A stretch of DNA of 64,000 nt, from positions 883,501-947,500 of the forward strand of contig NZ_OY771647.1 in assembly GCF_963674925.1 (NCBI RefSeq), given 5' to 3'. Position numbers and translations under genes: made by a program. Under the pieces are notes generated by a model. It searched no databases and was not told the DNA's origin. It was given only the letters and a program-made list of their open reading frames with translations. Numbering within the stretch: the stretch's first letter is position 1; the number at the start of each line of letters is the position of its first letter. Positions 8,982-18,755 of this stretch are shown piece after piece. This DNA is from an uncultured Draconibacterium sp. Its GTDB lineage: Bacteria; Bacteroidota; Bacteroidia; Bacteroidales; Prolixibacteraceae.

Positions 8982-9131
8982 CTTAACTGATTGTCCACTT
9001 TTTTGTTGCAAGTTCACCCCTCACCCTATCGGGAGCACCCCTCAAAAGGGGAGCCAGTTAAGGAAACTGTATTATGTAACAAGACTATTTTCGTATATTT
9101 CTGTTGGTGATTTCCAGAAATCATGAATGTT

Positions 9132-10568
9132 TTATTCCAGCAACTGGGTATAATGCTCGTAGCGGCTAAAAATCTGTTTCACATAACTCACCGGTTCAAT
9201 TCCGCGCACATAACCATATTTTACAAAAGGCTTATTGTAATTCTCCGGATAACTAAGTTTTAACATCGACTCCTCCACGCATTCATCCCACCGATAACTG
9301 TCGATTCCTTCCTCTTCGGCCAGTGTTCGTGCATCTATCACATGACTGTAACCACAATTATAGGCGGCCATTGTAAATTTTATACGCTGCACCGAATCCG
9401 GGATATCAATAAAACGGTCCCACAACACTTTTAACACTTTGGTTGCACCATCAAGGTTGTCCTCAGGATCGGTTCTGTCCTCAACTCCATAACGCTCGGC
9501 AGTTTGCGGCATCATTTGCATAAGCCCTTTGGCACCCGCCCACGATTCAGACACCGGATTAAACCTCGATTCCTGGTAGATCATCGACGCCATTAAGCGC
9601 CAGTCCCACCCCATAGTATCTGCGTAAGTTTGTATCAAATCGTCGTATTCACTTATCCGGTTGTGGTTTATACTGTAAAAAACACTGTTTTCGCGCTGCC
9701 TGTACGAACGTTCGTTTTTAAAGTACTTGTTATAAATAACGTAATACGTCGCCCCGTTTTTCATCGAGTCGATCCAGCCGTTTAGCTCTGTTAGCAATTC
9801 ATCCGAATTGGGACGGAGCGCCCAGGCCATACGTTGCGAAAAACTAACCGGTACACGAATATCAAGATTGGGATAATACGATGCATTAATGCTGGCAATA
9901 TTATTATCGGCAAAGGTGTACTTGATTTCACCGTTCGACACCATTTCAATAATTTTATCGGTCGACAAATCGCCGGGCAGTGTATCAACATAAATTTTAC
10001 CGCCCATCTCGTCCATCAGGTTTTCTACCCTGTTTAAATACGACGAGCTGGCGCGCACCGAAACGGTATCGTCAATCAACTCAATGGCATCGTGAATTAA
10101 AGAATTTTGCACTGCACTCCATTTCATTTTTCGCCAGTTGTCGGGTTTTTTTTGCACCAAAACCTGGTGAGTGAGATACAAATAATCGGAAAACTGCACC
10201 AATTCCTTACGTTTTCCGGTAATTGTTAATCCATACGCAATAAGGTCAACTTTTCCGCTCATCAGCATTTCATACATGGTCTCAAAATCATTCGATACCT
10301 CAAGTTTGTATTCAACTCCAAGGTGCTCGGCGAAACGCTTAAGTAGCTCATACTCATAACCCATGGGTTGCCCCCGGTACAAAAAGTAACTGGTACTGCT
10401 ATAAGTGGTAACAACGTTCAAAACGCCATCATCCAAAATCTCAGATAAGTCACGATCGATAATTGGGTGCTCCTTTTTCTTTTTGTCTTCCAGGTTTTTG
10501 TTTGAGGTGCATGCAGCCAACATAAAAAGCAAGACGATGCTAATAATACCAAAGCAATGTTTTACCAT
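9132..10568 (-). CDS. mltF: MltF-like membrane-bound lytic murein transglycosylase
   Basis: A lipoprotein of 478 residues that cleaves peptidoglycan glycan strands to 1,6-anhydro products. The lipobox LAAC places the lipidated cysteine at residue 20. Residues 40-270 form a periplasmic solute-binding (SBP_bac_3) domain (MGYEYELLKRFAEHLG, VDLIAYGLTITGKR). Residues 310-450 form a lytic transglycosylase (SLT) domain with catalytic E333 in YQESRFNP and the typical GAKGLMQMMPQTA and AAYNCGYSHV motifs. This two-domain order is that of E. coli MltF. The gene stands alone on the minus strand. The amino-acid-binding domain is thought to regulate the enzyme; the ligand cannot be read from the sequence. 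Confidence 0.93.
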   Translation of the reverse strand: MVKHCFGIISIVLLFMLAACTSNKNLEDKKKKEHPIIDRDLSEILDDGVLNVVTTYSSTSYFLYRGQPMGYEYELLKRFAEHLGVEYKLEVSNDFETMYEMLMSGKVDLIAYGLTITGKRKELVQFSDYLYLTHQVLVQKKPDNWRKMKWSAVQNSLIHDAIELIDDTVSVRASSSYLNRVENLMDEMGGKIYVDTLPGDLSTDKIIEMVSNGEIKYTFADNNIASINASYYPNLDIRVPVSFSQRMAWALRPNSDELLTELNGWIDSMKNGATYYVIYNKYFKNERSYRQRENSVFYSINHNRISEYDDLIQTYADTMGWDWRLMASMIYQESRFNPVSESWAGAKGLMQMMPQTAERYGVEDRTDPEDNLDGATKVLKVLWDRFIDIPDSVQRIKFTMAAYNCGYSHVIDARTLAEEEGIDSYRWDECVEESMLKLSYPENYNKPFVKYGYVRGIEPVSYVKQIFSRYEHYTQLLE

Positions 10569-10732
10569 AGTATACGGTTTATAATCTCTGATCTTACGCT
10601 GGCAAGGTATAAAAAGAATTAGAAATATGAAATTTATCAGTTTTTACACTCACTTCATTTACATTTTAATTACAATAGCCACATAACATAAATAATTTCT
10701 TTAAAAATAAACCAACCAACTCACATTCTCTA

Positions 10733-10760
10733 TTGTATATATTTGATTTAATTATATTTG
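10733..10760 (+). promoter_or_regulatory. Bacteroidota-type promoter of the TPR sensor kinase
   Basis: TTG at 10733-10735 followed after 17 bases by TATATTTG at 10753-10760 (perfect TAnnTTTG). A second TATATTTG lies at 10738-10745. Either would start transcription upstream of the ATG at 10778 and would exclude the ATG at 10733 as the start. Confidence 0.5.
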
Positions 10761-10777
10761 CAGACCTGTGCAAGCTT

Positions 10778-12862
10778 ATGAGAAATCGGAGTAAACATAT
10801 TTTACTGAGTTTATTGTTCGCAATTATTGTTGGTGTTTTACCTGTTCTTGGAAACGATACCATACAGATCGATTCGCTAAAAACCGCTGTTACAACGGAA
10901 ACAAATGCGGAAAAGATCGTCGAAATTTACATCGATCTGTCCAGTTTATACGACTACATAAATCCGGATAGTTCGTTAGCTTATGCACAAAAAGCACTGG
11001 AGCTTTCGAAAAAAATAAACTACAAATACGGCGAAGGAACGGCACTTTTTCTTATCAGTTATGTTTACGACCAAACAGGCGACTGGCTTCCTGCCATTTC
11101 CAACCTCGAACAAGCCATAACGATATTTACCGAAACCAAAGATTCGGTTTCATTACTTGCATGTTACCTCAACCTGGGCGTGATGTATTCTTACGGAAAA
11201 GATCAGGTACAAGCACTTAATTATATCATTAAAGCAAAAAATATTTGCGAAGAGACAAACAAAACTTACGGGCTTTCTGAAGCGTATGGTAATATTGCCA
11301 CGTATTACGAATATTTGAAAGAATACCGAAGCTGCCAACTCTACTACCAAAAAGCTCTTGATGTTGATATAAAAACCGAAAACATCCGAAACCAGTGCCT
11401 GAACCATATTTCGCTGAGCTATACAAACTTAAAACTTAACCAGCAGGAACAAGCCCTTCTTCATTTGAATAAGGCATTGGAACTGTTGCCACAAATAAAT
11501 GACAAACAGCGGGAAATTGAAGTCCTCATTGGCTTCATTACCTATTACCTTGAAAATGAAGACCTCCCGACGGCAGAAACCTATATTAAACGGGTTATTA
11601 ATCTGAAAAACCAAAATAATCTCACCAAGTATGAAGTTGAAATTAATTACTTGCAGGGTAAATATTACCTTAAAAAGAAAGATTTCAATACAGCTATTAA
11701 CTTCTACAGCAAAGCCATATCGAAAAGCCAGGAATTAGAAAAACTTGACTACCTCTCCGACTATTTTACCGAAGCAGCAGAAGCCTATGCCGGCCTGGGC
11801 CAATACGAAAAAGCGTATCAAATGAATTCGGAAGGCAAAAAGGCATTTCAACTGTTAAAGCCCGACGAGATCATAGAAGCATTGGGCAAGTTCGAAGCCG
11901 GCGAAGCAAGTAAGGCCGAAAGAAATAAGATTTTACTTGAGCAGCAGCTGGCTTCGGCAAAAATCGAAAGCGATCAATTTAAATTTCGGGTAAAAGCGGC
12001 CTTTGCCATTGTTGCCTTATTAATTATTTTGGCAACACTCAGCTTTTTCCTCTTCCTCCGAAAAAAGCACACCGATGAGCTCAAAGCCAACTACAATACC
12101 ATAAACCACCAGAAATTATTGTTGGAAGAAAACCTGGTAAAACTTGCTGAAGACGAACAAAATCTTAAAAAACTAAATGCTACAAAAGACAAATTCTTTT
12201 CGATTATTGCACACGATTTAAAAAATCCGTTTAATGTATTAATTGGCATTTCCGATTTACTGCGCAATGAAAAGAAAGCCTATAAATCGGATGATTTTGA
12301 TGTGCTTATCAATGGTATGTACCAGGCAGCCACGAGCGGCTACGAGTTGTTGGAAAACCTGTTGGAATGGTCGCGTACTCAAACCGGAACCATTAAATTC
12401 GAGCCACAGTCTTTCTTTATTCATAAAGTTTTCGAAATCAACAAAGACCTCAATCTTGAGGTGGCCAAAACCAAAGGAATAACCATCAACATCTCGGAAA
12501 AGAAAGCCATGGTTTATGCTGATTTTGATATGGTAAACTTTATTGTCCGCAACCTGCTGAACAACGCTATAAAATTTTCGAATAAAAACGGCAACATTGA
12601 ACTGCTGGTCAAAAAGGATGGTGAAATGCTGATTGTTACGGTAAAAGACGATGGCATTGGATTGACTCCGGAAATGATAGAAAACCTGTTTAAAATTGAA
12701 AAATCGGTGCAACGTGAAGGCACTGCCCACGAAAAAGGAACCGGATTAGGTTTAATTCTTTGCCAGGAGTTTGTCAAAAAAAATGGCGGCAATATCTGGG
12801 TCGACAGCGAAATAGACCAGGGCAGCAGCTTTCACTTCAGTCTTCCGCTTTCGTTGTCGTAA
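10778..12862 (+). CDS. TPR-containing sensor histidine kinase
   Basis: An inner-membrane sensor kinase of 694 residues. It has a signal peptide (1-25), about seven TPR-like helical repeats in the periplasm (for example NLEQAITIFTETKD, YIIKAKNICEETNK, FYSKAISKSQEL), a transmembrane helix near residue 410-430 (AFAIVALLIILATLSFFLF), a coiled linker, then a HisKA domain with H479 in SIIAHDLKNPFN and an ATPase domain with NLLNNAIKFSN, DDGIGL and GTGLGLILCQEF. No receiver domain is present. The kinase core closely resembles that of the propeller kinase at 1545-4787 (LENL(M/L)xWSRxQxGxI), so they are paralogous at this end. The start at 10778 fits the signal peptide and promoter better than 10733. 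A glycan-degradation gene set lies downstream on the same strand; a regulatory link is only inferred. Confidence 0.9.
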   Translation: MRNRSKHILLSLLFAIIVGVLPVLGNDTIQIDSLKTAVTTETNAEKIVEIYIDLSSLYDYINPDSSLAYAQKALELSKKINYKYGEGTALFLISYVYDQTGDWLPAISNLEQAITIFTETKDSVSLLACYLNLGVMYSYGKDQVQALNYIIKAKNICEETNKTYGLSEAYGNIATYYEYLKEYRSCQLYYQKALDVDIKTENIRNQCLNHISLSYTNLKLNQQEQALLHLNKALELLPQINDKQREIEVLIGFITYYLENEDLPTAETYIKRVINLKNQNNLTKYEVEINYLQGKYYLKKKDFNTAINFYSKAISKSQELEKLDYLSDYFTEAAEAYAGLGQYEKAYQMNSEGKKAFQLLKPDEIIEALGKFEAGEASKAERNKILLEQQLASAKIESDQFKFRVKAAFAIVALLIILATLSFFLFLRKKHTDELKANYNTINHQKLLLEENLVKLAEDEQNLKKLNATKDKFFSIIAHDLKNPFNVLIGISDLLRNEKKAYKSDDFDVLINGMYQAATSGYELLENLLEWSRTQTGTIKFEPQSFFIHKVFEINKDLNLEVAKTKGITINISEKKAMVYADFDMVNFIVRNLLNNAIKFSNKNGNIELLVKKDGEMLIVTVKDDGIGLTPEMIENLFKIEKSVQREGTAHEKGTGLGLILCQEFVKKNGGNIWVDSEIDQGSSFHFSLPLSLS

Positions 12863-13172
12863 TCGCTCTTTTCCTAACCAAACGTGTTGCAGGATAGGTT
12901 CCGTAATCATTTGAATTATCGTATTTCTTTGCATATTTGCACCATACCAGTACCTACCAGTGAAAGTACAATTTGCAGCAACAAATATTTTACTGAGCGC
13001 GTATGTATGTTTATTAAAAATGCGTCTTAGCATATAAGAACCTTATTTGAAATTCGATTGCAATGAAACAGAAAAAACAAACTTTAATTCGAAAAACAAC
13101 TTTTAGAATGCAAGTTCGTGCCTTGTAATGCTCCGGCGTATTTATCCGTTAAAATCATACAATTCTAATAAT
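12863..13172. other. Intergenic region upstream of the GH2 gene
   Basis: About 310 bases. No clear terminator follows the kinase and no open frame looks real. The stretch should contain the promoter of the glycan-degradation genes; I find no confident TAnnTTTG box. Confidence 0.4.
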
Positions 13173-15611
13173 ATGAAACTCTTATTTCCTTTCATCATCA
13201 TTTTAGTTCTTTTCTCAGGCTGTGTTAAAACAACCAGCGAAACACGAAGTGTACAAACACTGCAGAAAGACTGGAAATTTATTAACCAGGAAGTTGCCGA
13301 TGCCCAGCTGCCACAAACCGATGCAGCAAATTGGGAAACCGTTGAGGTTCCGCATGACTGGGCTATTAAAGGACCTTTTGATAAACAAATTGATGCCCAG
13401 AAAGTACGTGTTACACAGGATATGGAAGAAGAGGCTCGCCTGCGTACGGGACGCACCGGGGCACTGCCCCACATTGGCATTGGCTGGTACCGCAAAACAT
13501 TCGAATTGCCGGATTTTGGCCCCGGCAAAAAAGCACTGCTTGTTTTCGATGGCGCCATGAGCAACGCCCAGGTATACATCAATGGGAAAAAAGTTGGTAA
13601 CCGCCCATACGGCTACAGCTATTTTTATTTTGATATCAGCGACTATGTAAATATTGGTGAAGAAAACTTGTTGGCTGTTCATCTTGAAAATAAAGAATCA
13701 TCATCGCGCTGGTACCCCGGTGCAGGAATTTACCGCAAAGTGCAGGTTATAGTAAAAGACGAAGTGAATTTTAAACAGTGGGGAACTTTTATTACCACAC
13801 CCTTTGTTTCGGAAGAAGAAGCACAGGTAAACCTGAAAGCCGAAGTTAACGGAAGCAACATTAAAGTGGTTACCGAAATAAAAGATGCTGAAGGAAACGT
13901 TGTGGCAACAAACACCACCGAAGAAGTTTTTGGCACCAAAACGGAACAAAATATAGCCATTCCCAACCCAAAAATTTGGGATACCCAATCGCCCTATTTA
14001 TACACGGCAAACATGAAGTTGTACGATGGTAACACGCTAAAAGACGAGCAAAACATTCGTTTTGGAGTACGAAGTGTGGTATACGAACGAGGCAAAGGAT
14101 TGGTGCTAAATGGCAAAGTTACCAAGTTTAAAGGGGTGTGTCTGCACCACGATTTAGGGCCGCTTGGGGCTGCTGTAAACAAAGCTGCATTAAAACGCCA
14201 GTTGACCATTTTAAAGGATATGGGCTGTAATGCTATCCGTTCGTCGCACAATATGCCATCGATGGAGCAGCTCGAACTTTGCGATGAAATGGGCTTCCTT
14301 TTCCTTGCCGAAAGTTTTGATGAATGGGCCAAACCAAAAGTTGAGAATGGCTACAACCTCTATTTTAACGATTGGGCTGAAAAAGATGTCGTAAATCTGG
14401 TTCGCGCTACACGTAATCACCCGTGCATTGTTATGTGGAGCTCGGGCAACGAAGTACCCGATCAGTGGGGAAACGAGGGTGTAAAACTGGCAAAATGGCT
14501 GCAGGATATCTTTCATCGTGAAGATGGAACGCGACCGGTTACTGTTGGAATGGACCAGGTAGGCAACACTCTGAAAAACGGATTTGGTGCCATTATGGAT
14601 ATCCCCGGTTTAAATTACCGCTTGCAGTTGTACGACGAGGCTTACGAGCGTTTTCCTCAGGGATTTATCCTAGGTTCGGAAACCGCTTCAACAGTAAGTT
14701 CGCGTGGAATTTACAAGTTTCCGGTAAAGGAGGGAAAGATGGTTCGATACGATGATTTCCAAAGTTCATCATACGACCTGGAAGCTTGTTCGTGGTCGAA
14801 CATTCCTGACGAAGATTTTTACTGGCAGGATGATTTTGACTGGGTAATTGGTGAGTTCGTCTGGACAGGTTTTGATTACCTCGGCGAACCAACACCATAC
14901 AACGAAGCGTGGCCATCGCGTAGTTCGTATTTTGGGATCTGCGACCTGGCTGGCTTGCCAAAAGACCGCTACTACCTGTACCGCAGCCGCTGGAACACTA
15001 AAGACGAAACGCTTCACATTCTTCCGCACTGGAACTGGGAAGGCCGTGAAGGAGAAACAACGCCTGTTTTTGTATACACCAATTACAACAGTGCTGAATT
15101 GTTTGTAAACGGCAAAAGTCAGGGTGTTCAAAAGAAAAGTAAAGAAACCTTGCTGAACAGAAACCGCCTGATGTGGATGGATGTAAAATACGAACCCGGA
15201 ACCGTAAAAGTAGTAGCTTTCGATGATGACGGAAATGCAGTGGCAGAGCAGGAAATACACACTGCCGGATCGCCTCATCACCTGCAATTATCTGCCGATC
15301 GCGATCAGATTTCTGCCGACGGAAACGACCTCAGTTACATCACCGTTTCTGTGGTTGACAAAGACGGCAACTTTTGCCCTACCGCCACCAACCAACTGAA
15401 TTTTAAAGTTAGCGGTACCGGAAAATACAAAGCCGTTTGTAATGGCGATGCCACCTCTCTTGAAATGTTCCACCTACCAACAATGAAGGCCTTTAGCGGG
15501 AAATTAGTGGTAACCGTTCAATCACTTGAAGAGGCCGGAGAAATTCAATTGGAAGTAAGCGGCGAAGGACTTGAACCGGCAACAATTTCGATTCAAACAA
15601 AAAAGATTTAA
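13173..15611 (+). CDS. Glycoside hydrolase family 2 lipoprotein (beta-galactosidase-like)
   Basis: An exported retaining glycosidase of 812 residues. The lipobox FSGC gives a lipidated cysteine at residue 17, so it is probably anchored to a membrane. A jelly-roll sugar-binding domain (about 30-200), an Ig-like domain (200-300) and a TIM barrel (300-600) follow. The acid/base is predicted at E427 (WSSGNEVPD) and the nucleophile at E503 (LGSETAS). The C-terminal part has DUF4982/Big-type beta domains. The start at 13173 is chosen over 13128 because it gives a proper lipoprotein signal. It is followed within 16 bases by a sulfatase gene, so the likely substrate is a sulfated galactose-containing glycan; GH2 also includes glucuronidases and mannosidases, so the sugar is not certain. 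Confidence 0.92.
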   Translation: MKLLFPFIIILVLFSGCVKTTSETRSVQTLQKDWKFINQEVADAQLPQTDAANWETVEVPHDWAIKGPFDKQIDAQKVRVTQDMEEEARLRTGRTGALPHIGIGWYRKTFELPDFGPGKKALLVFDGAMSNAQVYINGKKVGNRPYGYSYFYFDISDYVNIGEENLLAVHLENKESSSRWYPGAGIYRKVQVIVKDEVNFKQWGTFITTPFVSEEEAQVNLKAEVNGSNIKVVTEIKDAEGNVVATNTTEEVFGTKTEQNIAIPNPKIWDTQSPYLYTANMKLYDGNTLKDEQNIRFGVRSVVYERGKGLVLNGKVTKFKGVCLHHDLGPLGAAVNKAALKRQLTILKDMGCNAIRSSHNMPSMEQLELCDEMGFLFLAESFDEWAKPKVENGYNLYFNDWAEKDVVNLVRATRNHPCIVMWSSGNEVPDQWGNEGVKLAKWLQDIFHREDGTRPVTVGMDQVGNTLKNGFGAIMDIPGLNYRLQLYDEAYERFPQGFILGSETASTVSSRGIYKFPVKEGKMVRYDDFQSSSYDLEACSWSNIPDEDFYWQDDFDWVIGEFVWTGFDYLGEPTPYNEAWPSRSSYFGICDLAGLPKDRYYLYRSRWNTKDETLHILPHWNWEGREGETTPVFVYTNYNSAELFVNGKSQGVQKKSKETLLNRNRLMWMDVKYEPGTVKVVAFDDDGNAVAEQEIHTAGSPHHLQLSADRDQISADGNDLSYITVSVVDKDGNFCPTATNQLNFKVSGTGKYKAVCNGDATSLEMFHLPTMKAFSGKLVVTVQSLEEAGEIQLEVSGEGLEPATISIQTKKI

Positions 15612-15627
15612 TACGACTAACTAAATT

Positions 15628-17064
15628 ATGAGAAAACTAATTTTACCAACTATTTTTAGCTTACTGCTGCTGGCTTGTCAGCAAAACACAAAAACGAGTG
15701 ATACGCAGCCAACAAGGCCAAATATTATTTACATTCTGGCCGACGACCTGGGTTATGGCGACCTGAGTTGTTATGGACAAACGCATTTTTCAACACCAAA
15801 TATCGATAAACTGGCCGAAAACGGCATGCAGTTTACCCAGCACTATTCGGGCTCAACGGTTTGTGCTCCTTCGCGCTCGGCCTTAATGACCGGGCAACAC
15901 ACCGGGCACACTCCCGTTAGAGGCAACAAAGAGTGGCAGCCCGAAGGACAATATCCCATGGCAGCCAGTGCAATTACCATTGCAGAAGCGCTAAAAGAAG
16001 CCGGCTACACAACCGGTGCTTTTGGCAAGTGGGGATTGGGTTATCCGGGTTCGGAAGGCGACCCAAACATGCAGGGATTCGATGAATTTTTTGGATACAA
16101 CTGCCAGCGAATGGGACACAATTATTACCCTTATCATCTGTGGCATAACCAGGAAAAAATTGTTCTTGAAGGTAATTCAGGTAAAAAAACGGAAGCTTAC
16201 GGACCGGAACTGATCCACAACGAAGCGATTCGTTTTATCGAAAACAACAAAGACCAACCGTTTTTCATGTACTATCCGTCAATTATTCCGCATGCCGAGT
16301 TGTTTGCTCCTGAAGAGTACATTGCCAAATACCGCGGAAAATTTGAGCCCGAAAAAGCTTACAAAGGAGTTGATGATGGTGAACGCTATAAACAAGGCGG
16401 ATACGGTTCGCAAGCAGAGGCACACGCAGCATTTGCAGCAATGGTTGACTACCTGGACATGCAGGTTGGCGAAATCGTTGCCAAACTGAAAGAACTGGGA
16501 ATTTACGAAAACACCTTGATCATATTTACGTCGGATAACGGTCCGCATTTGGAAGGTGGAGCCGATCCGGATTATTTCAACTCAAACGGACCGTTAAAAG
16601 GTTATAAACGCGACTTATACGAAGGTGGAATCAGGACACCAATGATTGCGGTATGGGACGGAAAAATTGCAGCCAGCAGTTCGTCTGATCACATTTCTGC
16701 TTTTTGGGATGTATTTCCCACCGTGGCTGAACTTACCAACATTTCTACTCCCGATTCAATTGACGGAATTTCGTTTTTACCCACGCTGCTTGGCGAAGAA
16801 CAATCGGCTCAGCACGATTATTTATACTGGGAATTCCATGAATTGAAAGGCCGACAAGCAGTTCGAAAAGGCGACTGGAAACTGGTGCGCTACAACGTTT
16901 TCACACCCGAAAAAACAACAACCGAATTATACAACCTGGCCACGGATGTGGGTGAAGAGAACAATGTGGCCGGCGACCATCCTGAATTGGTTGAGGAGCT
17001 AAGTGCTCTAATCGAAAAATCACATACTAAATCTGATCTTTTCAAATTCGGAAATGAAGAATAA
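15628..17064 (+). CDS. Lipoprotein sulfatase (arylsulfatase family)
   Basis: A formylglycine-dependent sulfatase of 478 residues that removes sulfate esters, probably from a glycan. A lipobox (LLAC) lies in the first 20 residues. Metal-binding motifs are IYILADDLGYGD at the N-terminus and FTSDNGPHLEGG in the C-terminal half. The maturation motif is CAPSRSALMTG with C79 as the residue to be converted to formylglycine. The gene lies 16 bases after the GH2 gene and its stop is 10 bases before the next sulfatase start, so the genes are co-transcribed. An anaerobic or aerobic sulfatase-maturating enzyme is needed from elsewhere in the genome. Confidence 0.95.
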   Translation: MRKLILPTIFSLLLLACQQNTKTSDTQPTRPNIIYILADDLGYGDLSCYGQTHFSTPNIDKLAENGMQFTQHYSGSTVCAPSRSALMTGQHTGHTPVRGNKEWQPEGQYPMAASAITIAEALKEAGYTTGAFGKWGLGYPGSEGDPNMQGFDEFFGYNCQRMGHNYYPYHLWHNQEKIVLEGNSGKKTEAYGPELIHNEAIRFIENNKDQPFFMYYPSIIPHAELFAPEEYIAKYRGKFEPEKAYKGVDDGERYKQGGYGSQAEAHAAFAAMVDYLDMQVGEIVAKLKELGIYENTLIIFTSDNGPHLEGGADPDYFNSNGPLKGYKRDLYEGGIRTPMIAVWDGKIAASSSSDHISAFWDVFPTVAELTNISTPDSIDGISFLPTLLGEEQSAQHDYLYWEFHELKGRQAVRKGDWKLVRYNVFTPEKTTTELYNLATDVGEENNVAGDHPELVEELSALIEKSHTKSDLFKFGNEE

Positions 17065-17074
17065 GCGGAATGTT

Positions 17075-18649
17075 ATGAGCAACAAGATCATATTTCTGTT
17101 ACTAATTACGATTACATTGTTTTCGTGTGGGCCAAAAAAACAAGAGGTTTCAAAACCCAATGTTCTTTTTATTCTGGTTGACGATTATGGCTACACCGAT
17201 TGCAGTGTAATGGGCAGTAAGTATTACGAAACGCCCAACATCGATCGGATTGCTAACGAAGGGATGCTGTTTACCGACGGCTATGCAGCTTGCCAGGTTT
17301 GCAGCCCTTCGCGGGCCAGTATTTTAAGCGGAAAATTCCCGGCCCGGCATGGAATTACCGACTGGATTGGCGCAAAAACAGGTGAAGAATGGAGTAATAC
17401 AGGCCGGGCCACAAAACTGCTCCCACCGGAGTATGTCCATCATCTTCAGCACAGCTACACCACATTGCCCGAAGCATTGAAGGAAGCAGGCTATACCACT
17501 TTTTTTGCCGGCAAATGGCATTTGGGCGAAAAAGGATCGTGGCCAGAAGATCATGGTTTCGACATCAACAAAGGCGGCTGGGATGCTGGAAGTCCAAATG
17601 GCGGATACTATGCTCCATGGATAAATCCAAATTTGGAAAGTGGCCCCGATGGCGAGAACCTCACCATGCGTTTGGCAAAAGAAACCGTCCACTTTATACA
17701 AGAAAATAAAGACACAACATTCTTTGCCTACCTATCGTTTTATGCCGTTCACGGTCCCATACAAACCACACAGGAGAAATGGGCAAAATACCGCGATAAA
17801 GCTGAAGAAATAGGAATAGCAGAAACCGGATTTGAAATGGGCCATTTTCTGCCGATCCGCCAACATCAGGACAACCCGGTTTATGCCGGCCTGGTTGAAA
17901 GCACCGACGATGCAGTTGGTTATGTACTGGATGCCCTGGACGAATTGGGCCTGGCAGATAATACCATAATCTGTTTTACCGGCGATAATGGTGGCGTGGC
18001 GGCCGGTGATGCTTTTGCCACCTCGAATAAACCTTTGCGTGGCGGTAAAGGTTATCAGTTTGAAGGTGGAATTCGCGAACCTTTTTTTATCAAAGTTCCA
18101 GAACTGGGGAACGGACAAACGTGCAACACTCCAGTTACCGGAACCGATTTCTACCCAACAATTCTCGAACTTTGTGGCGCCGAATTAAAACCGGAAGAAC
18201 ACAAAGATGGAGTGAGTCTTGTTCCGCTTTTAAAAGGCGAATCACTTGCCGAACGCCCCTTAATCTGGCATTACCCGCATTACGGGAACCAGGGTGGCGA
18301 ACCATCATCAATTATCCGGTTGGGCGACTGGAAACTTATTCATTATTACGAAGACGGCCATGAGGAACTGTACAATTTGAAAAATGATTTAAGCGAAACG
18401 AATGATCTGGCAGCTGAAAATTCTGAAAAGGTGGAGGCATTGAGTAAGCAACTTTTTGACATGCTGGACGAAATGGGCGCTCGATATCCAACGCAAGATC
18501 CAACATGGACAGCAGAGCGCGAAAAAGCACACCTACAAAATGTTATCGACAAAAGATGGCCGGCACTGGAAAAAGAACGGCTTTGGATGCTCTCAGAAGA
18601 TTTTGATCCGGGAAACGACTGGTGGGGAAGTAAAATCACTATTGACTAA
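17075..18649 (+). CDS. Lipoprotein sulfatase, second copy of a different subfamily
   Basis: A formylglycine sulfatase of 524 residues from the chosen start. The signal MSNKIIFLLLITITLFSC ends in a lipobox with C18. Motifs are LFILVDDYGYTDCS, CSPSRASILSG (formylglycine cysteine C76), FFAGKWHLGEKG and CFTGDNGGVAAGD. It differs clearly in sequence from the preceding sulfatase, so the two probably act on different sulfate positions. The ATG at 17054 overlaps the preceding stop codon and gives a poorer signal, so 17075 is preferred. Confidence 0.94.
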   Translation: MSNKIIFLLLITITLFSCGPKKQEVSKPNVLFILVDDYGYTDCSVMGSKYYETPNIDRIANEGMLFTDGYAACQVCSPSRASILSGKFPARHGITDWIGAKTGEEWSNTGRATKLLPPEYVHHLQHSYTTLPEALKEAGYTTFFAGKWHLGEKGSWPEDHGFDINKGGWDAGSPNGGYYAPWINPNLESGPDGENLTMRLAKETVHFIQENKDTTFFAYLSFYAVHGPIQTTQEKWAKYRDKAEEIGIAETGFEMGHFLPIRQHQDNPVYAGLVESTDDAVGYVLDALDELGLADNTIICFTGDNGGVAAGDAFATSNKPLRGGKGYQFEGGIREPFFIKVPELGNGQTCNTPVTGTDFYPTILELCGAELKPEEHKDGVSLVPLLKGESLAERPLIWHYPHYGNQGGEPSSIIRLGDWKLIHYYEDGHEELYNLKNDLSETNDLAAENSEKVEALSKQLFDMLDEMGARYPTQDPTWTAEREKAHLQNVIDKRWPALEKERLWMLSEDFDPGNDWWGSKITID

Positions 18650-18755
18650 GCAAAATATAGTCATATTTCATATCTTTTACGTCTTATTAAAACAGTACAT
18701 TTTTTGGATGTCCAGTACAACAGACAATACAACACATAATTTAAACCACATAACC

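Larger units (their letters stand above)
7757..8996 (+). mobile_element. IS3-family insertion sequence, about 1.24 kb, apparently intact
   Basis: Imperfect terminal inverted repeats bound two transposase frames: 7757-7776 (GGACAGTAGGTTAAGATATG) and, inverted, 8977-8996 (GGACAATCAGTTAAGCTATG), 15-16 of 20 positions alike. The element has the IS3 layout: a helix-turn-helix OrfA, a DDE OrfB in the -1 frame and a frameshift heptamer between them. The exact ends are uncertain by a few bases, and I could not find a convincing target-site duplication. It sits between fbaA and the mltF-like gene and breaks no visible gene. Confidence 0.85.

Noticed and set aside
7757..8996. Target-site duplication of the IS3-family element
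   Set aside because: The bases just outside the inverted repeats on the two sides do not match convincingly for 3-5 positions, and the exact ends are uncertain.
12257..12730. Minus-strand open frame of 157 residues
   Set aside because: It is fully contained in the well-supported kinase gene on the plus strand and has no recognisable motif.
14769..15287. Minus-strand open frame of 172 residues
   Set aside because: It lies opposite the GH2 gene, whose domains and catalytic residues are clear; no independent support.
18456..18755. Upstream extension of the Hyi-like protein by 100 residues
   Set aside because: The extension overlaps the sulfatase gene in another frame, and the ATG at 18756 gives a clean Tat-type signal.
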